A stretch of DNA of 64,000 nucleotides, from positions 356,942 to 420,941 of the forward strand of contig NZ_JACVON010000001.1 in the NCBI RefSeq assembly GCF_018882385.1. Reading direction: 5' to 3'. A program made the translations under genes and the position numbers. The notes beneath the pieces are model-generated. The model was given only the letters and a program-made list of their open reading frames with translations. It did no database searches and had not been told where the DNA came from. How positions within the stretch are numbered: position 1 is the stretch's first letter; every line of letters starts with the position of its first letter. The stretch is from Polynucleobacter sp. 30F-ANTBAC. Its GTDB lineage: Bacteria; Pseudomonadota; Gammaproteobacteria; Burkholderiales; Burkholderiaceae. Of this stretch, positions 39,115-48,589 are shown in pieces.

Positions 39115-41888
39115 GACCACATCCCTTTTCTACATAAGCCCCGAACTTGGCAGTACTGACAAACGCTGTCTGGGCCAGTGGCTTTTAGAACCTCACCACC
39201 CCAAACTTTTTCAATATCAGAAATGATTTGCGCCGGCAATGCCACCATATGACTCTCAATATCATCAACAGACAATTCAATGTCAGACTCTTTAATCGAA
39301 ACCCAAGATGCCTGATGGACTGTATCCCTATTGATGAAGGGTTGCCCATCCAAAGCCTTGGCATAAATAACCAATTGAGGGTCATCTTCAAGATTCTTTT
39401 GCTTCTTTTTAATAGAAGCCTCAGAGGAGTATTTGTAATCAATAACAGCGACCCCTTGCTCGGGATGGCGATCTATGCGATCAACTTGACCAAATACCTG
39501 AAGCGGTCCAAATTGTGTTTCCAAATCAAACTCAACGGAAACTTCACCGTCAAAAAATTGCCATCCATCGGCTTCGCGCTTTAACTGCCATTCAATCCAT
39601 TGAGGAATTTGAAGCTCCCACTGAACCCAAGCCGCTAGCCATCGACCATCTGCATCGAGCAAAGGTTGAAAGTGTTTCAATGAAATGCTTTTAAGAAGTT
39701 CTTCAAGATGCTTTTTCTTGGTCACTAAATCACCTTGAAATGGCTTTGTTTTTAAGCCTTGATAAAAACTTTTAAGCGCCGCGTGCAGCGTCTGCCCCAC
39801 CAAACTAAGATCCACCTCTGAATCCAATTGAGCTTGTTCTCGAAGCCCTAATATTCTGGTTGCGTAGTAGCGATACGGGCACTCTCTTAGCGCTTTGTAT
39901 GCGCTTGGACTAATCCGCTGAGGTCTTTCATAATCAGAAGCCAATGAGGGCATTGGCGCCCGCACCACTTTCTCTTCAAAATGAACCGGCTCTATTCTGC
40001 TATTTTGGTGAAGTAATTCAGGCGACCTCATATAAAGCCTCTGTAACCACGGAGATGGTTGTCTTGGCTCACCTGCAGCACCCTTTGATTGCCAAATCAT
40101 TGTCCAAGCATCATGAGTTGTCATAACTTGTGACAAGTCCATCGCTTGCTGTGAGAACTCAGCTTCGATTGTTTTACATCCAATTATTTTTTTAAGTGCC
40201 GCGGATAAAAACATCGGGCTTTCAGAAAGCGAAGGCAATTGGCTGTCATCACAACCCACCATCACCCATGCATCAAAATGCCTCAATCTCGTGGCACTTA
40301 GGGGCAAAATCGTCACGCTTGCATGCCCCCTAGGAGAGACTTCGATATAACTGGCATCTTCAATCATCGAAGCCAGAAGCGATAACCACTCATTCAAACG
40401 AAGTCCTTCGCCCTCGACCGCGCGCATGGGCTCCAATGCAACCAGCAGTTGCTGACCGGCTACATCTGCATTCAACAAAGAGCTCATTGCCAAAGCATCC
40501 ATGTCGGCGAGTAAGTGCTCAAGCCATAAATAACAAGCCTGAGGCTTAGACTGCCATTTTTGAGACATGCTCCGCAACTTATGCAATAAAGCTATGGCAG
40601 CATCAAAGCTAAACCCATCACTTTGACGTTCAAGTGCCAACTGCATTCCTGACCAACCGCCTTGAACACCTGATTGAATCAATCGTTGCTCTATACCTTG
40701 GATCAAACGAGGAATATCTTCATCCTGAAGTTGCCATTGAGACCAATCAATGTAGGGGTTTTTTAAAAACTCTAAAAAAATAAGTGATGTCGGTCCAAGG
40801 GTTGGCTGTCTAATGACATCCACCCATGACATGAGTGCAGAAGCCGCTCTCGTTGTTGATAATTTCCACCCTGTTTCATCATGGATCGAAACCCCAGAGC
40901 CTAATCTAGCTAAAAGTGCTCTGATTCTTCTTGCAACCAAACGATCTTGCGCAATCAGCGCTATGTGAGATCGACCGACTTTTAAATACTCTTGAATTGC
41001 ATGAGCCCCGGACCATGCGGTATCTTCAAAAGAGGGAGATTTAATGACTTGTCGATTGCTTGACTCTAAGCTTAATAAGAACTGCGTCTGATTGAGTGGA
41101 GCAAGCTCTTGCGCTCCCTCCTCCATACATTCTGGCCACAAACCAACCTTTTGGTAATCGATGATGCAATGATGAACAGAGCTCTGCGTAGCATAAGCAG
41201 ACATAAAGCTCTCAAATGCTCGCTCAAAGCCCGGTGAACCTTTGGCGGTCTCTATAAAGATAAGCGGTGCCTGAGCGCTTTTCTTAGCAAAATCCGCTCT
41301 CCAGCCTAAAGCTTGTCGTTGACGAGCCACAGGATCCCGAACCGTTGCTAAGTTCTCCCAAAATGTCAGAAGAATCTTGGTTTCAACATCCACAGCAACC
41401 CGAGATGCCCCTTGATAAACCATATTGATCGCTTCAGTGAGCGCTTTTTCAGGATCCACACCGTCAATACCCAAGCTCGCCTCTGAAATCAGATCACAAG
41501 CCTGGATTAAATTTTTTGAGAGTGCCCATTTAGACGCTTCACTTGCATCCGTTAAGAGGGCTCGGAGTTGCGGCCGAGAGGAAAGTGTTTGATAGACATC
41601 CATCCAGCGAGCTAAATCAGTTTTGACGGGCTCTTGATCCAGCAGCCCAGGGGTTTCTTTTAACCACTGAGTTAGACCTAGTACTCTTGGCAAGAAAACC
41701 AAATCTGGGGCTAAGCCCTGTGGTCGGCATTTCTCAAGCGCAGTTCTTAGCCCATAAGCAGGTCCGGATGTACTCAAAACCACAATCGGACTAACCTTTT
41801 CATCGATGGTAATTTTCCAGATAAGCTCCGCCAAGTCTTCAATAGACCGGTTATTAGGGCTTAAAAAGTGGTGTTTGAGAGAAGACAT
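39111..41888 (-). CDS. AddB-like PD-(D/E)XK nuclease
   Basis: A 925-residue protein with an inactivated helicase-like body and a C-terminal PD-(D/E)XK nuclease. The nuclease core has VAVIDYKYSSE; the Fe-S staple of AddB-type nucleases is seen as an early Cys (KALRECPYRYYATRI) and the C-terminal CxxCxxxxxC (VCQYCQVRGLCR). At the N-terminus, where AddB has a Walker A loop, the sequence reads LSTSGPAYGLRTAL, so ATP binding is probably lost. The ATG at 41888 is chosen over a GTG at 41906. The stop overlaps the addA-like start, and trxA lies divergently 114 bp upstream. Confidence 0.83.
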   Translation of the reverse strand: MSSLKHHFLSPNNRSIEDLAELIWKITIDEKVSPIVVLSTSGPAYGLRTALEKCRPQGLAPDLVFLPRVLGLTQWLKETPGLLDQEPVKTDLARWMDVYQTLSSRPQLRALLTDASEASKWALSKNLIQACDLISEASLGIDGVDPEKALTEAINMVYQGASRVAVDVETKILLTFWENLATVRDPVARQRQALGWRADFAKKSAQAPLIFIETAKGSPGFERAFESFMSAYATQSSVHHCIIDYQKVGLWPECMEEGAQELAPLNQTQFLLSLESSNRQVIKSPSFEDTAWSGAHAIQEYLKVGRSHIALIAQDRLVARRIRALLARLGSGVSIHDETGWKLSTTRAASALMSWVDVIRQPTLGPTSLIFLEFLKNPYIDWSQWQLQDEDIPRLIQGIEQRLIQSGVQGGWSGMQLALERQSDGFSFDAAIALLHKLRSMSQKWQSKPQACYLWLEHLLADMDALAMSSLLNADVAGQQLLVALEPMRAVEGEGLRLNEWLSLLASMIEDASYIEVSPRGHASVTILPLSATRLRHFDAWVMVGCDDSQLPSLSESPMFLSAALKKIIGCKTIEAEFSQQAMDLSQVMTTHDAWTMIWQSKGAAGEPRQPSPWLQRLYMRSPELLHQNSRIEPVHFEEKVVRAPMPSLASDYERPQRISPSAYKALRECPYRYYATRILGLREQAQLDSEVDLSLVGQTLHAALKSFYQGLKTKPFQGDLVTKKKHLEELLKSISLKHFQPLLDADGRWLAAWVQWELQIPQWIEWQLKREADGWQFFDGEVSVEFDLETQFGPLQVFGQVDRIDRHPEQGVAVIDYKYSSEASIKKKQKNLEDDPQLVIYAKALDGQPFINRDTVHQASWVSIKESDIELSVDDIESHMVALPAQIISDIEKVWGGEVLKATGPDSVCQYCQVRGLCRKGMWS

Positions 41889-42002
41889 TGATCCAAGAGT
41901 ATGCACAAGTAGGCGCTTGTTGATAATATATTGCTTGTAACTGATTAATTATCCAAAATAATCATAACTAAAAATATTAAGACATATCACCAAAGGACTT
42001 TT

Positions 42003-42329
42003 ATGAGCGACGCGATTAAATATGTAACTGATGCATCTTTTGACCAAGATGTTTTGAAATCTGACAAGCCAGTCCTTTTAGACTTTTGGGCTGAATGGTG
42101 CGGTCCTTGCAAAATGATTGGTCCTATTCTTGAAGAAGTTGCTAAAGACTATGGTGACAAAGTTCAAATCGCAAAGATGAATGTTGATGAAAATCAAGGA
42201 GTTCCTGCACAGTTTGGCATTCGCGGCATTCCAACATTGATCCTCTTTAAAAATGGCACAGTTGCTGCACAAAAAGTTGGCGCCCTTTCAAAGTCTCAAT
42301 TGACAGCATTCTTAGATAGCCATATCTAA
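42003..42329 (+). CDS. trxA: Thioredoxin 1
   Basis: A 108-residue thioredoxin, the general cytoplasmic disulfide reductant. The active site WCGPC is at residues 32-36, with the buried Asp in [10 protein letters not shown] and the cis-Pro in [16 protein letters not shown] precedes the ATG by a few bases. It lies upstream of rho with a hairpin between, an order also seen in E. coli and most proteobacteria. Confidence 0.97.
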   Translation: MSDAIKYVTDASFDQDVLKSDKPVLLDFWAEWCGPCKMIGPILEEVAKDYGDKVQIAKMNVDENQGVPAQFGIRGIPTLILFKNGTVAAQKVGALSKSQLTAFLDSHI

Positions 42330-42338
42330 ATCGTAAAG

Positions 42339-42372
42339 ATCAAAAGGCTCACTGGTTGAGCCTTTTGATTAT
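42339..42372 (+). terminator. Hairpin terminator or attenuator after trxA
   Basis: Stem ATCAAAAGGCTC at 42339-42350, 7-base loop, complement at 42358-42369. The T-run is short (TTTT within the stem, then TTATTT), so it may be leaky or act as a processing or mRNA-stability hairpin between trxA and rho. Confidence 0.65.
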
Positions 42373-42504
42373 TTCCTTAACCTCAGATATTTCCCCTTTT
42401 TTAATTTAGGGTGTAGAATTCTCCCAACATAACTAAACGTCCTGTTCTAGTTAATCATTTCAAACTTCTTGTTTTTTCTTTAAGGCCTAAGCCTACCCCC
42501 ACAC

Positions 42505-43767
42505 ATGCATCTCACCGAACTTAAAGCACTACACGTATCAGCACTACTCGAAATGGCTGCAAGCCTCGAGATCGAAAACACCCAACGTATGCGCAAGCAA
42601 GAGTTGATGTTTGCCATTCTTAAGAAACGCGCTAAAGGTGGTGAAACCATCTTCGGTGACGGTGTTCTAGAAGTTTTGCCGGATGGCTTTGGCTTCTTAA
42701 GATCCCCAGAAGCTTCTTATATGGCCTCTACGGATGACATCTATATCTCACCAGCTCAAATTCGTCGCTTTAACCTGCATACAGGTGATGCGATTGAAGG
42801 TGAAGTGAGAACTCCTAAAGAAGGTGAGCGTTACTTTGCTTTAGTTAAAGTCGACAAGATCAACGGTTTAGCGCCTGAAGCGTTGAAAAACCGCATCATG
42901 TTTGAAAACTTAACACCTTTGCACCCTGATCGTCCGATGCTTTTAGAACGTGATATCAAGGCTGAAGAAAATCTAACGGGCAGAATCATCGATATGATTT
43001 CGCCAATTGGTTTTGGTCAACGTGGTCTTTTAGTTGCCTCACCAAAATCAGGTAAGACTGTAATGATGCAGCATATTGCTCATGCTATCTCAGCCAATCA
43101 CCCAGATGCCATCTTGATCGTATTACTCGTCGATGAGCGCCCTGAAGAGGTGACAGAAATGCAACGTTCAGTCAGAGGTGAAGTGGTTGCCTCTACATTT
43201 GATGAACCAGCGGTTCGTCACGTGCAAGTCGCCGAGATGGTTATTGAAAAAGCCAAGCGTTTGGTGGAGATGAAGCGTGACGTGATCATTCTTCTTGACT
43301 CTATTACCCGTCTTGCTCGTGCTTACAACACGGTTGTACCTTCATCAGGCAAGGTTCTATCAGGCGGTGTAGATGCCAATGCTCTACAAAGACCGAAGCG
43401 TTTCTTTGGTGCTGCTAGAAATATTGAAGAAGGCGGCTCTCTCACTATCATCGCTACAGCATTGATTGAGACAGGTAGCCGAATGGATGACTTGATCTAT
43501 GAGGAGTTCAAAGGTACTGGCAACATGGAAGTTCACTTAGAGCGTCGCTTGGCAGAACGTCGCGTTTACCCAGCGATCAACTTGAACAAGTCAGGTACTC
43601 GCCGTGAAGAACTTCTTATCAAGCCTGAAATTCTTCAGAAGATCTGGGTTCTACGCAAACTTATCTCCGATATGGACGATATTGAAGCGATGAACTTCAT
43701 TGTAGATAAGCTTAAATCAACGAAAAATAATGCTGAATTCTTCGATTTGATGCGTCGCGGCGGCTAA
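42505..43767 (+). CDS. rho: Transcription termination factor Rho
   Basis: A 420-residue hexameric RNA-dependent ATPase. The N-terminal helical and cold-shock-like RNA-binding domains (about 1-125) contain [13 protein letters not shown]; the ATPase domain has SPKSGKT at 179-185, [14 protein letters not shown] and the Q-loop/R-loop region around [27 protein letters not shown]. Length and motifs are classical for a proteobacterium, with no extra N-terminal insertion. The 175-base interval after trxA contains no good Shine-Dalgarno sequence; rho is autoregulated in E. coli through its leader, and this leader may do the same. Confidence 0.97.
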   Translation: MHLTELKALHVSALLEMAASLEIENTQRMRKQELMFAILKKRAKGGETIFGDGVLEVLPDGFGFLRSPEASYMASTDDIYISPAQIRRFNLHTGDAIEGEVRTPKEGERYFALVKVDKINGLAPEALKNRIMFENLTPLHPDRPMLLERDIKAEENLTGRIIDMISPIGFGQRGLLVASPKSGKTVMMQHIAHAISANHPDAILIVLLVDERPEEVTEMQRSVRGEVVASTFDEPAVRHVQVAEMVIEKAKRLVEMKRDVIILLDSITRLARAYNTVVPSSGKVLSGGVDANALQRPKRFFGAARNIEEGGSLTIIATALIETGSRMDDLIYEEFKGTGNMEVHLERRLAERRVYPAINLNKSGTRREELLIKPEILQKIWVLRKLISDMDDIEAMNFIVDKLKSTKNNAEFFDLMRRGG

Positions 43768-43920
43768 TTTAGGTCAAAAACAGAGCTAGAACGGTGTTTT
43801 CTAGCCTGTTTTACCCAAATCAAGCCCATATCTAGTATTTTTTGCTACAATTCTTTTTTTAATTCAGGCAAGTACCACTCTCACAGCGAGAATGGCGGCT
43901 ACCAGGCTAAAGGACTTTTA

Positions 43921-44187
43921 ATGAAACCAGGCATTCACCCAGATTACAAAGAAGTTGTTTTCGTAGACGTATCAAACAACTTCAGCTTTAAGACTCGCTC
44001 AACAATCAACACTAAAGAAACAATCAAGTGGGAAGATGGTAAAGAGTATCCATTGGCTAAGATTGAAACATCTTCTGAGTCACACCCGTTCTACACAGGT
44101 ACTCAAAAGATTATGGACACAGCAGGTCGTGTTGAGAAATTCCGTCAAAAGTTTGGTTCAAAAGCAACAGGCAAAACAGCTGCTTAA
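43921..44187 (+). CDS. rpmE2: 50S ribosomal protein L31, type B (zinc-free)
   Basis: An 88-residue L31 of the C-minus type: the sequence begins [20 protein letters not shown] and has no Cys at all, so it lacks the zinc ribbon of L31 type [26 protein letters not shown] is the conserved core. In other bacteria type B replaces type A under zinc limitation, but no Zur-like box is visible here and the gene follows rho, so it may be the only or constitutive L31. AAAGGACTTTT precedes the ATG. Confidence 0.96.
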   Translation: MKPGIHPDYKEVVFVDVSNNFSFKTRSTINTKETIKWEDGKEYPLAKIETSSESHPFYTGTQKIMDTAGRVEKFRQKFGSKATGKTAA

Positions 44188-44223
44188 GTTTTCCCTAGCT
44201 CAAGAAACTATTCTTGAACGACC

Positions 44224-44249
44224 AAAAGGCAGCTTTAGCTGCCTTTTTT
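44224..44249 (+). terminator. Rho-independent terminator after rpmE2
   Basis: Stem AAAAGGCAGC at 44224-44233, loop TTTA, complement at 44238-44247 with a T-run, 36 bp after the rpmE2 stop. Confidence 0.88.
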
Positions 44250-44290
44250 CATATCTAACAACCTAATAAAAGACCGATAATTAGAGTTCG

Positions 44291-46027
44291 ATGAGACCGA
44301 TTAAATTAACTGCCGCCGCAACCTCTTCTATGCCACGCTTTGTTTTGGTATTGATTACTGCTATTTATGGCTTGGTAGGCATCTTCGGTCGCGACCCATG
44401 GAAAGGCGATGACGCCACTGGGTTTGGTGTCATGTGGACTTTGGCTCACGGTGGCTGGCAAGACTGGTTATTACCTCACCTGGAAGGTCGCTCTGAAATA
44501 GTAGCCGGGCCCTTACCTTACTGGGCCGGTGGGATTCTCATTAAAGTTTTCTCTCCCCTATTAGGCGGGCATAACTCAGCGGGCATTTACTCGGCTCTTT
44601 GCTTTTTCTTGAGTTGCGCAGCTCTTTGGCATGCCTGCTACTTACTAGGTCGACGACCTGAAGTTCAACCCACTGCTTTTGCATTAGGTGGGCAACCTCA
44701 TGCTCGAGACTACGGCGGCACGCTGGCGGATAGCGCACTGATGATTTTTTTAGCGTGTATTGGTCTAGCCAGTCGGGCTCATGAAACCACGCCAGCTTTA
44801 GCTCATCTCTTGGGCATCTCTACTCTTCTGTATGGACTTGTTCGAGGACTAGATAAACCTATTCAAGGTGGCTTTTGGTCAGGCATCGGCTTAGCTGTTA
44901 TTGCCCTATCTGGAACACTGTGGCTATTTGTTTTTGTATTTGCAGGCCTATTGATCTCTTTGGCTCTTTGCGAAGTCAAACCCCATGTGAAGTGGCTCGC
45001 CGTTACTTGGGCACTGAGTCTCTTTGGTATTCTTTTGTGGCCAACACTTTGGTGGCTGTCTGACTTATCACCTGAATTAAAAATAGCTGCGTGGCAGGCT
45101 TGGTGGGCAAACGGATTAATTGAATTAACCCCTTCATCCAAATCCTTAGGGTTCTTAGCTAGAAACTTGACCCTCTATGCTTGGCCAGTATGGCCTTTGG
45201 CACTTTGGAGTATTTGGTCTTGGAGAAAAGGGGCTAACTATCCTTTAGGTGGCATACGTAACCCGCACATGGCTCTCCCTTTGGGTCTCATCATAGCGAT
45301 TCTCATTTACTTGATGAACCAATCAATCCTCAGTGAGCAATCTTTGATTTTGATCATACCGCCATTGGTCATTTGGGCATGTTTTAGCTTACCAATTATT
45401 AAACGGTCCTTTATTAGCTTTATTGATTGGCTGGCACTGCTCACCTTCACAGCTCTAGGTATATTTATTTGGGTGATGTGGGTGGCGATGAGCACTAACT
45501 GGCCATCAGGCCTCGCTAGAAACGTTGCCAAAAAAGTACCCGGGTTTATTCATGAACTTAATTGGGTTAGTCTCTTAGCAGCCATTATTGTCACGGTTTT
45601 ATGGTTCAGCATTGTTCGCTGGAGAACCTCACGCGCACCAAAAGCCATTTGGAGAGCAGTAGTTATTTCTGCTGCTGGCACTACACTCACCTGGGTTCTA
45701 CTAATGACCTTGTGGTTGCCCACTATCAACTATGCCAAAACCTATCGAGACGTTGCAGTGAGATTGGTAAAAGTTGTACCCAACTATAAAAACTGTATCA
45801 ACACCACTCATTTGGGTGATAGCCAGCTAGCCTCCTTTATTTACTTCACAGATCTCACGTTAAAAGATGATCCCAATTGCTCTCTATGGATTAGCAATAA
45901 ACCTGGTCAAGCACGGAAAGAAGCCCAAGAAAATAATCAGAAGATCGAGCTAATTTGGCAAGATGGTCGAGTCAGCGATCGCTCAGAGAGATTACGTTTG
46001 TATCGAGTCATAACCAATGCTCCATAA
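44291..46027 (+). CDS. ArnT/PMT-like glycosyltransferase, family 39 type
   Basis: A 578-residue polytopic membrane protein with roughly a dozen hydrophobic helices. The first periplasmic loop carries an acidic pair in FGRDPWKGDDATGFGVMW, the position of the catalytic Asp/Glu of PMT and ArnT enzymes, followed by GPLPYW, and the C-terminal quarter is a soluble periplasmic domain (from about 490). Such enzymes move a sugar from a polyprenyl-phosphate donor to lipid A or protein. The acceptor is unknown, and no L-Ara4N genes are in the window. It overlaps the MATE gene by 11 bases, so the pair is probably one operon. Confidence 0.72.
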   Translation: MRPIKLTAAATSSMPRFVLVLITAIYGLVGIFGRDPWKGDDATGFGVMWTLAHGGWQDWLLPHLEGRSEIVAGPLPYWAGGILIKVFSPLLGGHNSAGIYSALCFFLSCAALWHACYLLGRRPEVQPTAFALGGQPHARDYGGTLADSALMIFLACIGLASRAHETTPALAHLLGISTLLYGLVRGLDKPIQGGFWSGIGLAVIALSGTLWLFVFVFAGLLISLALCEVKPHVKWLAVTWALSLFGILLWPTLWWLSDLSPELKIAAWQAWWANGLIELTPSSKSLGFLARNLTLYAWPVWPLALWSIWSWRKGANYPLGGIRNPHMALPLGLIIAILIYLMNQSILSEQSLILIIPPLVIWACFSLPIIKRSFISFIDWLALLTFTALGIFIWVMWVAMSTNWPSGLARNVAKKVPGFIHELNWVSLLAAIIVTVLWFSIVRWRTSRAPKAIWRAVVISAAGTTLTWVLLMTLWLPTINYAKTYRDVAVRLVKVVPNYKNCINTTHLGDSQLASFIYFTDLTLKDDPNCSLWISNKPGQARKEAQENNQKIELIWQDGRVSDRSERLRLYRVITNAP

Positions 46028-47396
46028 ACTCAAACGAGATATCCCAAGATTAGTCGCTTTAGCAGGGCCACTTCTTATTGGGCAGTTAGCTGTGATTGCT
46101 TTTGGGGTGATGGATACAGCGATGGTGGCTCGGTACTCCACAGAAGATTTAGCCGCACTGGCGATTTCAGGATCAATCTTCATTAGTATTTATGTGGGAT
46201 TGACCGGTGTTGTATCAGCCCTAGCCCCTATTGCCGGCCAACTATTTGGAGCTAAACGTTTTAATGAGATCGGCGAAGAAGTCAGACAAGGTTGGTGGCT
46301 ATCGATTGTTTTGACAGCGGTAGGAATGTTGATTCTGCTCAACCCTCAAGTCTTCTTATCGATTGCACAAGCAACACCCGCAGTAGAAGCTAAAGCCGTC
46401 TTATACCTCCAGATATTAGCTTGGGGCCTGCCTGCCAGCATGGCCATGCGTGTGCTAGTGGCATTCCACAACGCAGTATCAAGGCCTGCAGTCATCACTT
46501 GGCTACAAATAGCAGGTTTAGGTCTAAAGATCCCACTAAATGCTTGGTTGATTTATGGTGGCTTGGGTGTGGGAGAAATGGGGGGGCCTGGGTGCGCTCT
46601 TGCAACAGTGATTATCAATTGGACTTGGTTTATTGCAGCTGCTTGCATCGTTTACAACGATCGCTTTTATCAACAATTCCAGGTTTACAAACAATGGAGT
46701 TGGCCGGACCTCCATAAAATCGGCACGATCTTAAAGTTGGGCTTACCAATTGGCTTTAGTTATTTGATCGAAGTAACCTCCTTCGCCTTCATGGCTTTAT
46801 TTATCGCAAGGCTGGGCAATGCGCCATTAGCAGGTCATCAGATTGTGGCTAACCTCGGAACTGTGCTTTACATGCTACCGCTCTCGCTGTCGATTGCTAC
46901 CTCAACACTCGTAGCTCAATCCATCGGTGCGGATCGGCCAAAACTTGCACAAGAGATTGGTTGGTCTTCCCTGATTTTTAATACCAGCTTGTGTGTTTTA
47001 GTGGGGTTGTTAGTTTGGATTTTTAGATACCCTCTTTTAGAGCTTTACTCACCATCAGCAGAAGTGCAAGAAGCAGCCATAACGTTGTTCTTATTCATTG
47101 CCTTCTATCAAATATTTGATGCCCTACAAGTCACTTCTGCATTTATTTTGCGGGGTTACCGCGTTGCATTTTTACCAATGTGGATTTACGCCATTTCTCT
47201 TTGGGGAGTCGGCTTAGGGGGTGGCTATCTACTTGGCTTTAATGTAACAGGGAATGTCCCTGAAATTTTCCAAGGTGCTCAAGGATTTTGGTTTGCGAAT
47301 AGCTTAAGCTTGGCGTTAGCAGCGGCTTTACTGATAGTGTTATTTAGATCCACAGCAAAGAAATTTGAAAGAGAGCATCCTCCAGTAGTGACTTAA
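46017..47396 (+). CDS. MATE-family efflux transporter (NorM-like)
   Basis: A 459-residue membrane protein with two six-helix halves. MATE hallmarks include LAGPLLIGQLAVIAFGVMDTAM, LSGSIFISIYVGLTGVVSALAPIAGQLFGAKR in the first half and GHQIVANLGTVLYMLPLSLSIATSTLVAQSIGA in the second. It would export cationic compounds in exchange for protons or sodium; substrates are not predictable. It starts 11 bases inside the glycosyltransferase gene. Confidence 0.9.
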   Translation: MLHKLKRDIPRLVALAGPLLIGQLAVIAFGVMDTAMVARYSTEDLAALAISGSIFISIYVGLTGVVSALAPIAGQLFGAKRFNEIGEEVRQGWWLSIVLTAVGMLILLNPQVFLSIAQATPAVEAKAVLYLQILAWGLPASMAMRVLVAFHNAVSRPAVITWLQIAGLGLKIPLNAWLIYGGLGVGEMGGPGCALATVIINWTWFIAAACIVYNDRFYQQFQVYKQWSWPDLHKIGTILKLGLPIGFSYLIEVTSFAFMALFIARLGNAPLAGHQIVANLGTVLYMLPLSLSIATSTLVAQSIGADRPKLAQEIGWSSLIFNTSLCVLVGLLVWIFRYPLLELYSPSAEVQEAAITLFLFIAFYQIFDALQVTSAFILRGYRVAFLPMWIYAISLWGVGLGGGYLLGFNVTGNVPEIFQGAQGFWFANSLSLALAAALLIVLFRSTAKKFEREHPPVVT

Positions 47397-47414
47397 TAAA
47401 TCTTTAACAAATAA

Positions 47415-47443
47415 AAAAGCTCACCTTTAAAGTGGGCTTTTAA
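47415..47443. terminator. Rho-independent terminator between the MATE gene and a lipoprotein gene
   Basis: Stem AAAAGCTCAC at 47415-47424 paired with GTGGGCTTTT at 47432-47441 (one T-G pair), 7-base loop, then Ts and As. It lies between convergent genes. Confidence 0.75.
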
Positions 47444-47456
47444 AAAATTAACCTAA

Positions 47457-47852
47457 TTACTTTTTAGATTTGGCTGGTGTTTTATCCAAAACAATAGAGA
47501 CATGATCAGGATATTTCCACATCGCACCAGTCAACATATCTGTAATACCTAAATCAATAGCAACCCCCAATACGCCGGCAGTTTGAGTACTAGATACAAT
47601 TCGAGTTGTTTTTTGCTCATAGCCCTCAGCCGTGCAGTTTGCGATTAAATCACCTGAACCCTTTGAAACTTGAAGCAGATTTGCTTTACCACTAACAGTG
47701 CCAAGAGTTCCATTCTCTTTATTAACAACTGCACATTTAGCTTCTTGAGGATCAATTGAAAAAGAAATAACTTGGTTTGTTCCTTGAGTGATAGAGGCAC
47801 AACCACCCAGTAAAGAAGCTAATGCCAGTAGAGGTAATAAAGTTTTATTCAT
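47457..47852 (-). CDS. Small lipoprotein, PEGA-like core
   Basis: A 131-residue protein with a clean lipoprotein signal (MNKTLLPLLALASLLGGC, Cys18). The mature part has a short beta-rich domain (ISFSIDPQEAKCAVVNKENG, GSGDLIANCTAEGYEQKTTR) similar in plan to PEGA domains, and a hydrophobic stretch TAGVLGVAIDLGITDMLTGA near the end. The ATG at 47852 is chosen over an in-frame TTG four codons upstream. It follows the other lipoprotein gene but a strong terminator lies between them. Function unknown. Confidence 0.72.
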   Translation of the reverse strand: MNKTLLPLLALASLLGGCASITQGTNQVISFSIDPQEAKCAVVNKENGTLGTVSGKANLLQVSKGSGDLIANCTAEGYEQKTTRIVSSTQTAGVLGVAIDLGITDMLTGAMWKYPDHVSIVLDKTPAKSKK

Positions 47853-47900
47853 GTGAATTTTCAAATATTAGTTAAATTTAGAACTGAATTTTAACAAACA

Positions 47901-47934
47901 TAAAAAAGCCTCTCTAAATAGAGAGGCTTTTTTA
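47901..47934 (-). terminator. Rho-independent terminator after the glycine-zipper lipoprotein gene
   Basis: Stem TAAAAAAGCCTCTCT at 47901-47915, loop AAAT, complement at 47920-47934. It lies 17 bp after the stop of the gene at 47952-48464. Confidence 0.9.
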
Positions 47935-47951
47935 ATGCAACGTGTTAACTA

Positions 47952-48464
47952 TTACTTGGCTGGTGCCGTTGATTCTGGAGCACGCTTTTGAATAGAGTAT
48001 CCAGGGACTTGATGGCCTTTTGAATACATACATTGCTGGTAAGAGATGTCGTAACGACGCTGAACTTCTTTACCTGCTTCATTACCACCGGAAGCACCCA
48101 TTGCAGCACCACCTAATAAACCAACCGCAGCGCCTGTACCCACATTTCTGGCACTTCCGCCATCAGCCATTGCACCAGCAACAGCACCAATAGCAGCGCC
48201 AACAATCGCAGTCTTAGCTGTATTTTTAGCAGCCAAATCATCAGCCGTCGTATTTAAAGAGTTTTGGGCAAATGTACGACACTCTTGGTCGTCCGCTTGG
48301 AAAACACTAAAAGCAATGCCCGGCGCTGGCATGACCGTTAAGCTCGGCCCTACTGGAGTACTTGCGCAACCCACTAAACCGATTGTGAGTGTGGCAATCA
48401 AAGTTAATTTTTGTAAATTAATATTCATGGTGGTGTTTGTTCCAGTTTTTTTGGTTTGGTTCAT
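47952..48464 (-). CDS. Glycine-zipper lipoprotein
   Basis: A 170-residue lipoprotein with lipobox LVGC (Cys33 from this start) and a glycine-zipper segment (about 86-125, IVGAAIGAVAGAMADGG and AAVGLLGGAAMGASGG) that would insert in or oligomerise at the outer membrane. DDQECRTFAQ and YDISYQQCMYSKGHQVPGY flank the zipper and hold conserved Cys. GGAAGGA lies upstream of the 48464 ATG; a second in-frame ATG at 48428 gives a more typical short signal peptide. Cell-envelope role likely, exact function unknown. Confidence 0.75.
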   Translation of the reverse strand: MNQTKKTGTNTTMNINLQKLTLIATLTIGLVGCASTPVGPSLTVMPAPGIAFSVFQADDQECRTFAQNSLNTTADDLAAKNTAKTAIVGAAIGAVAGAMADGGSARNVGTGAAVGLLGGAAMGASGGNEAGKEVQRRYDISYQQCMYSKGHQVPGYSIQKRAPESTAPAK

Positions 48465-48589
48465 TATGTTTTTCCTTCCATACCTCTTTTAATCATGAAT
48501 CTGATAGTGGCTTCTATTTAGACATCATAAACGAAGGTTCCATTTTTCTTTAACGCCTGACCTTCAAGAAAGATGACAATTATTTCAAA

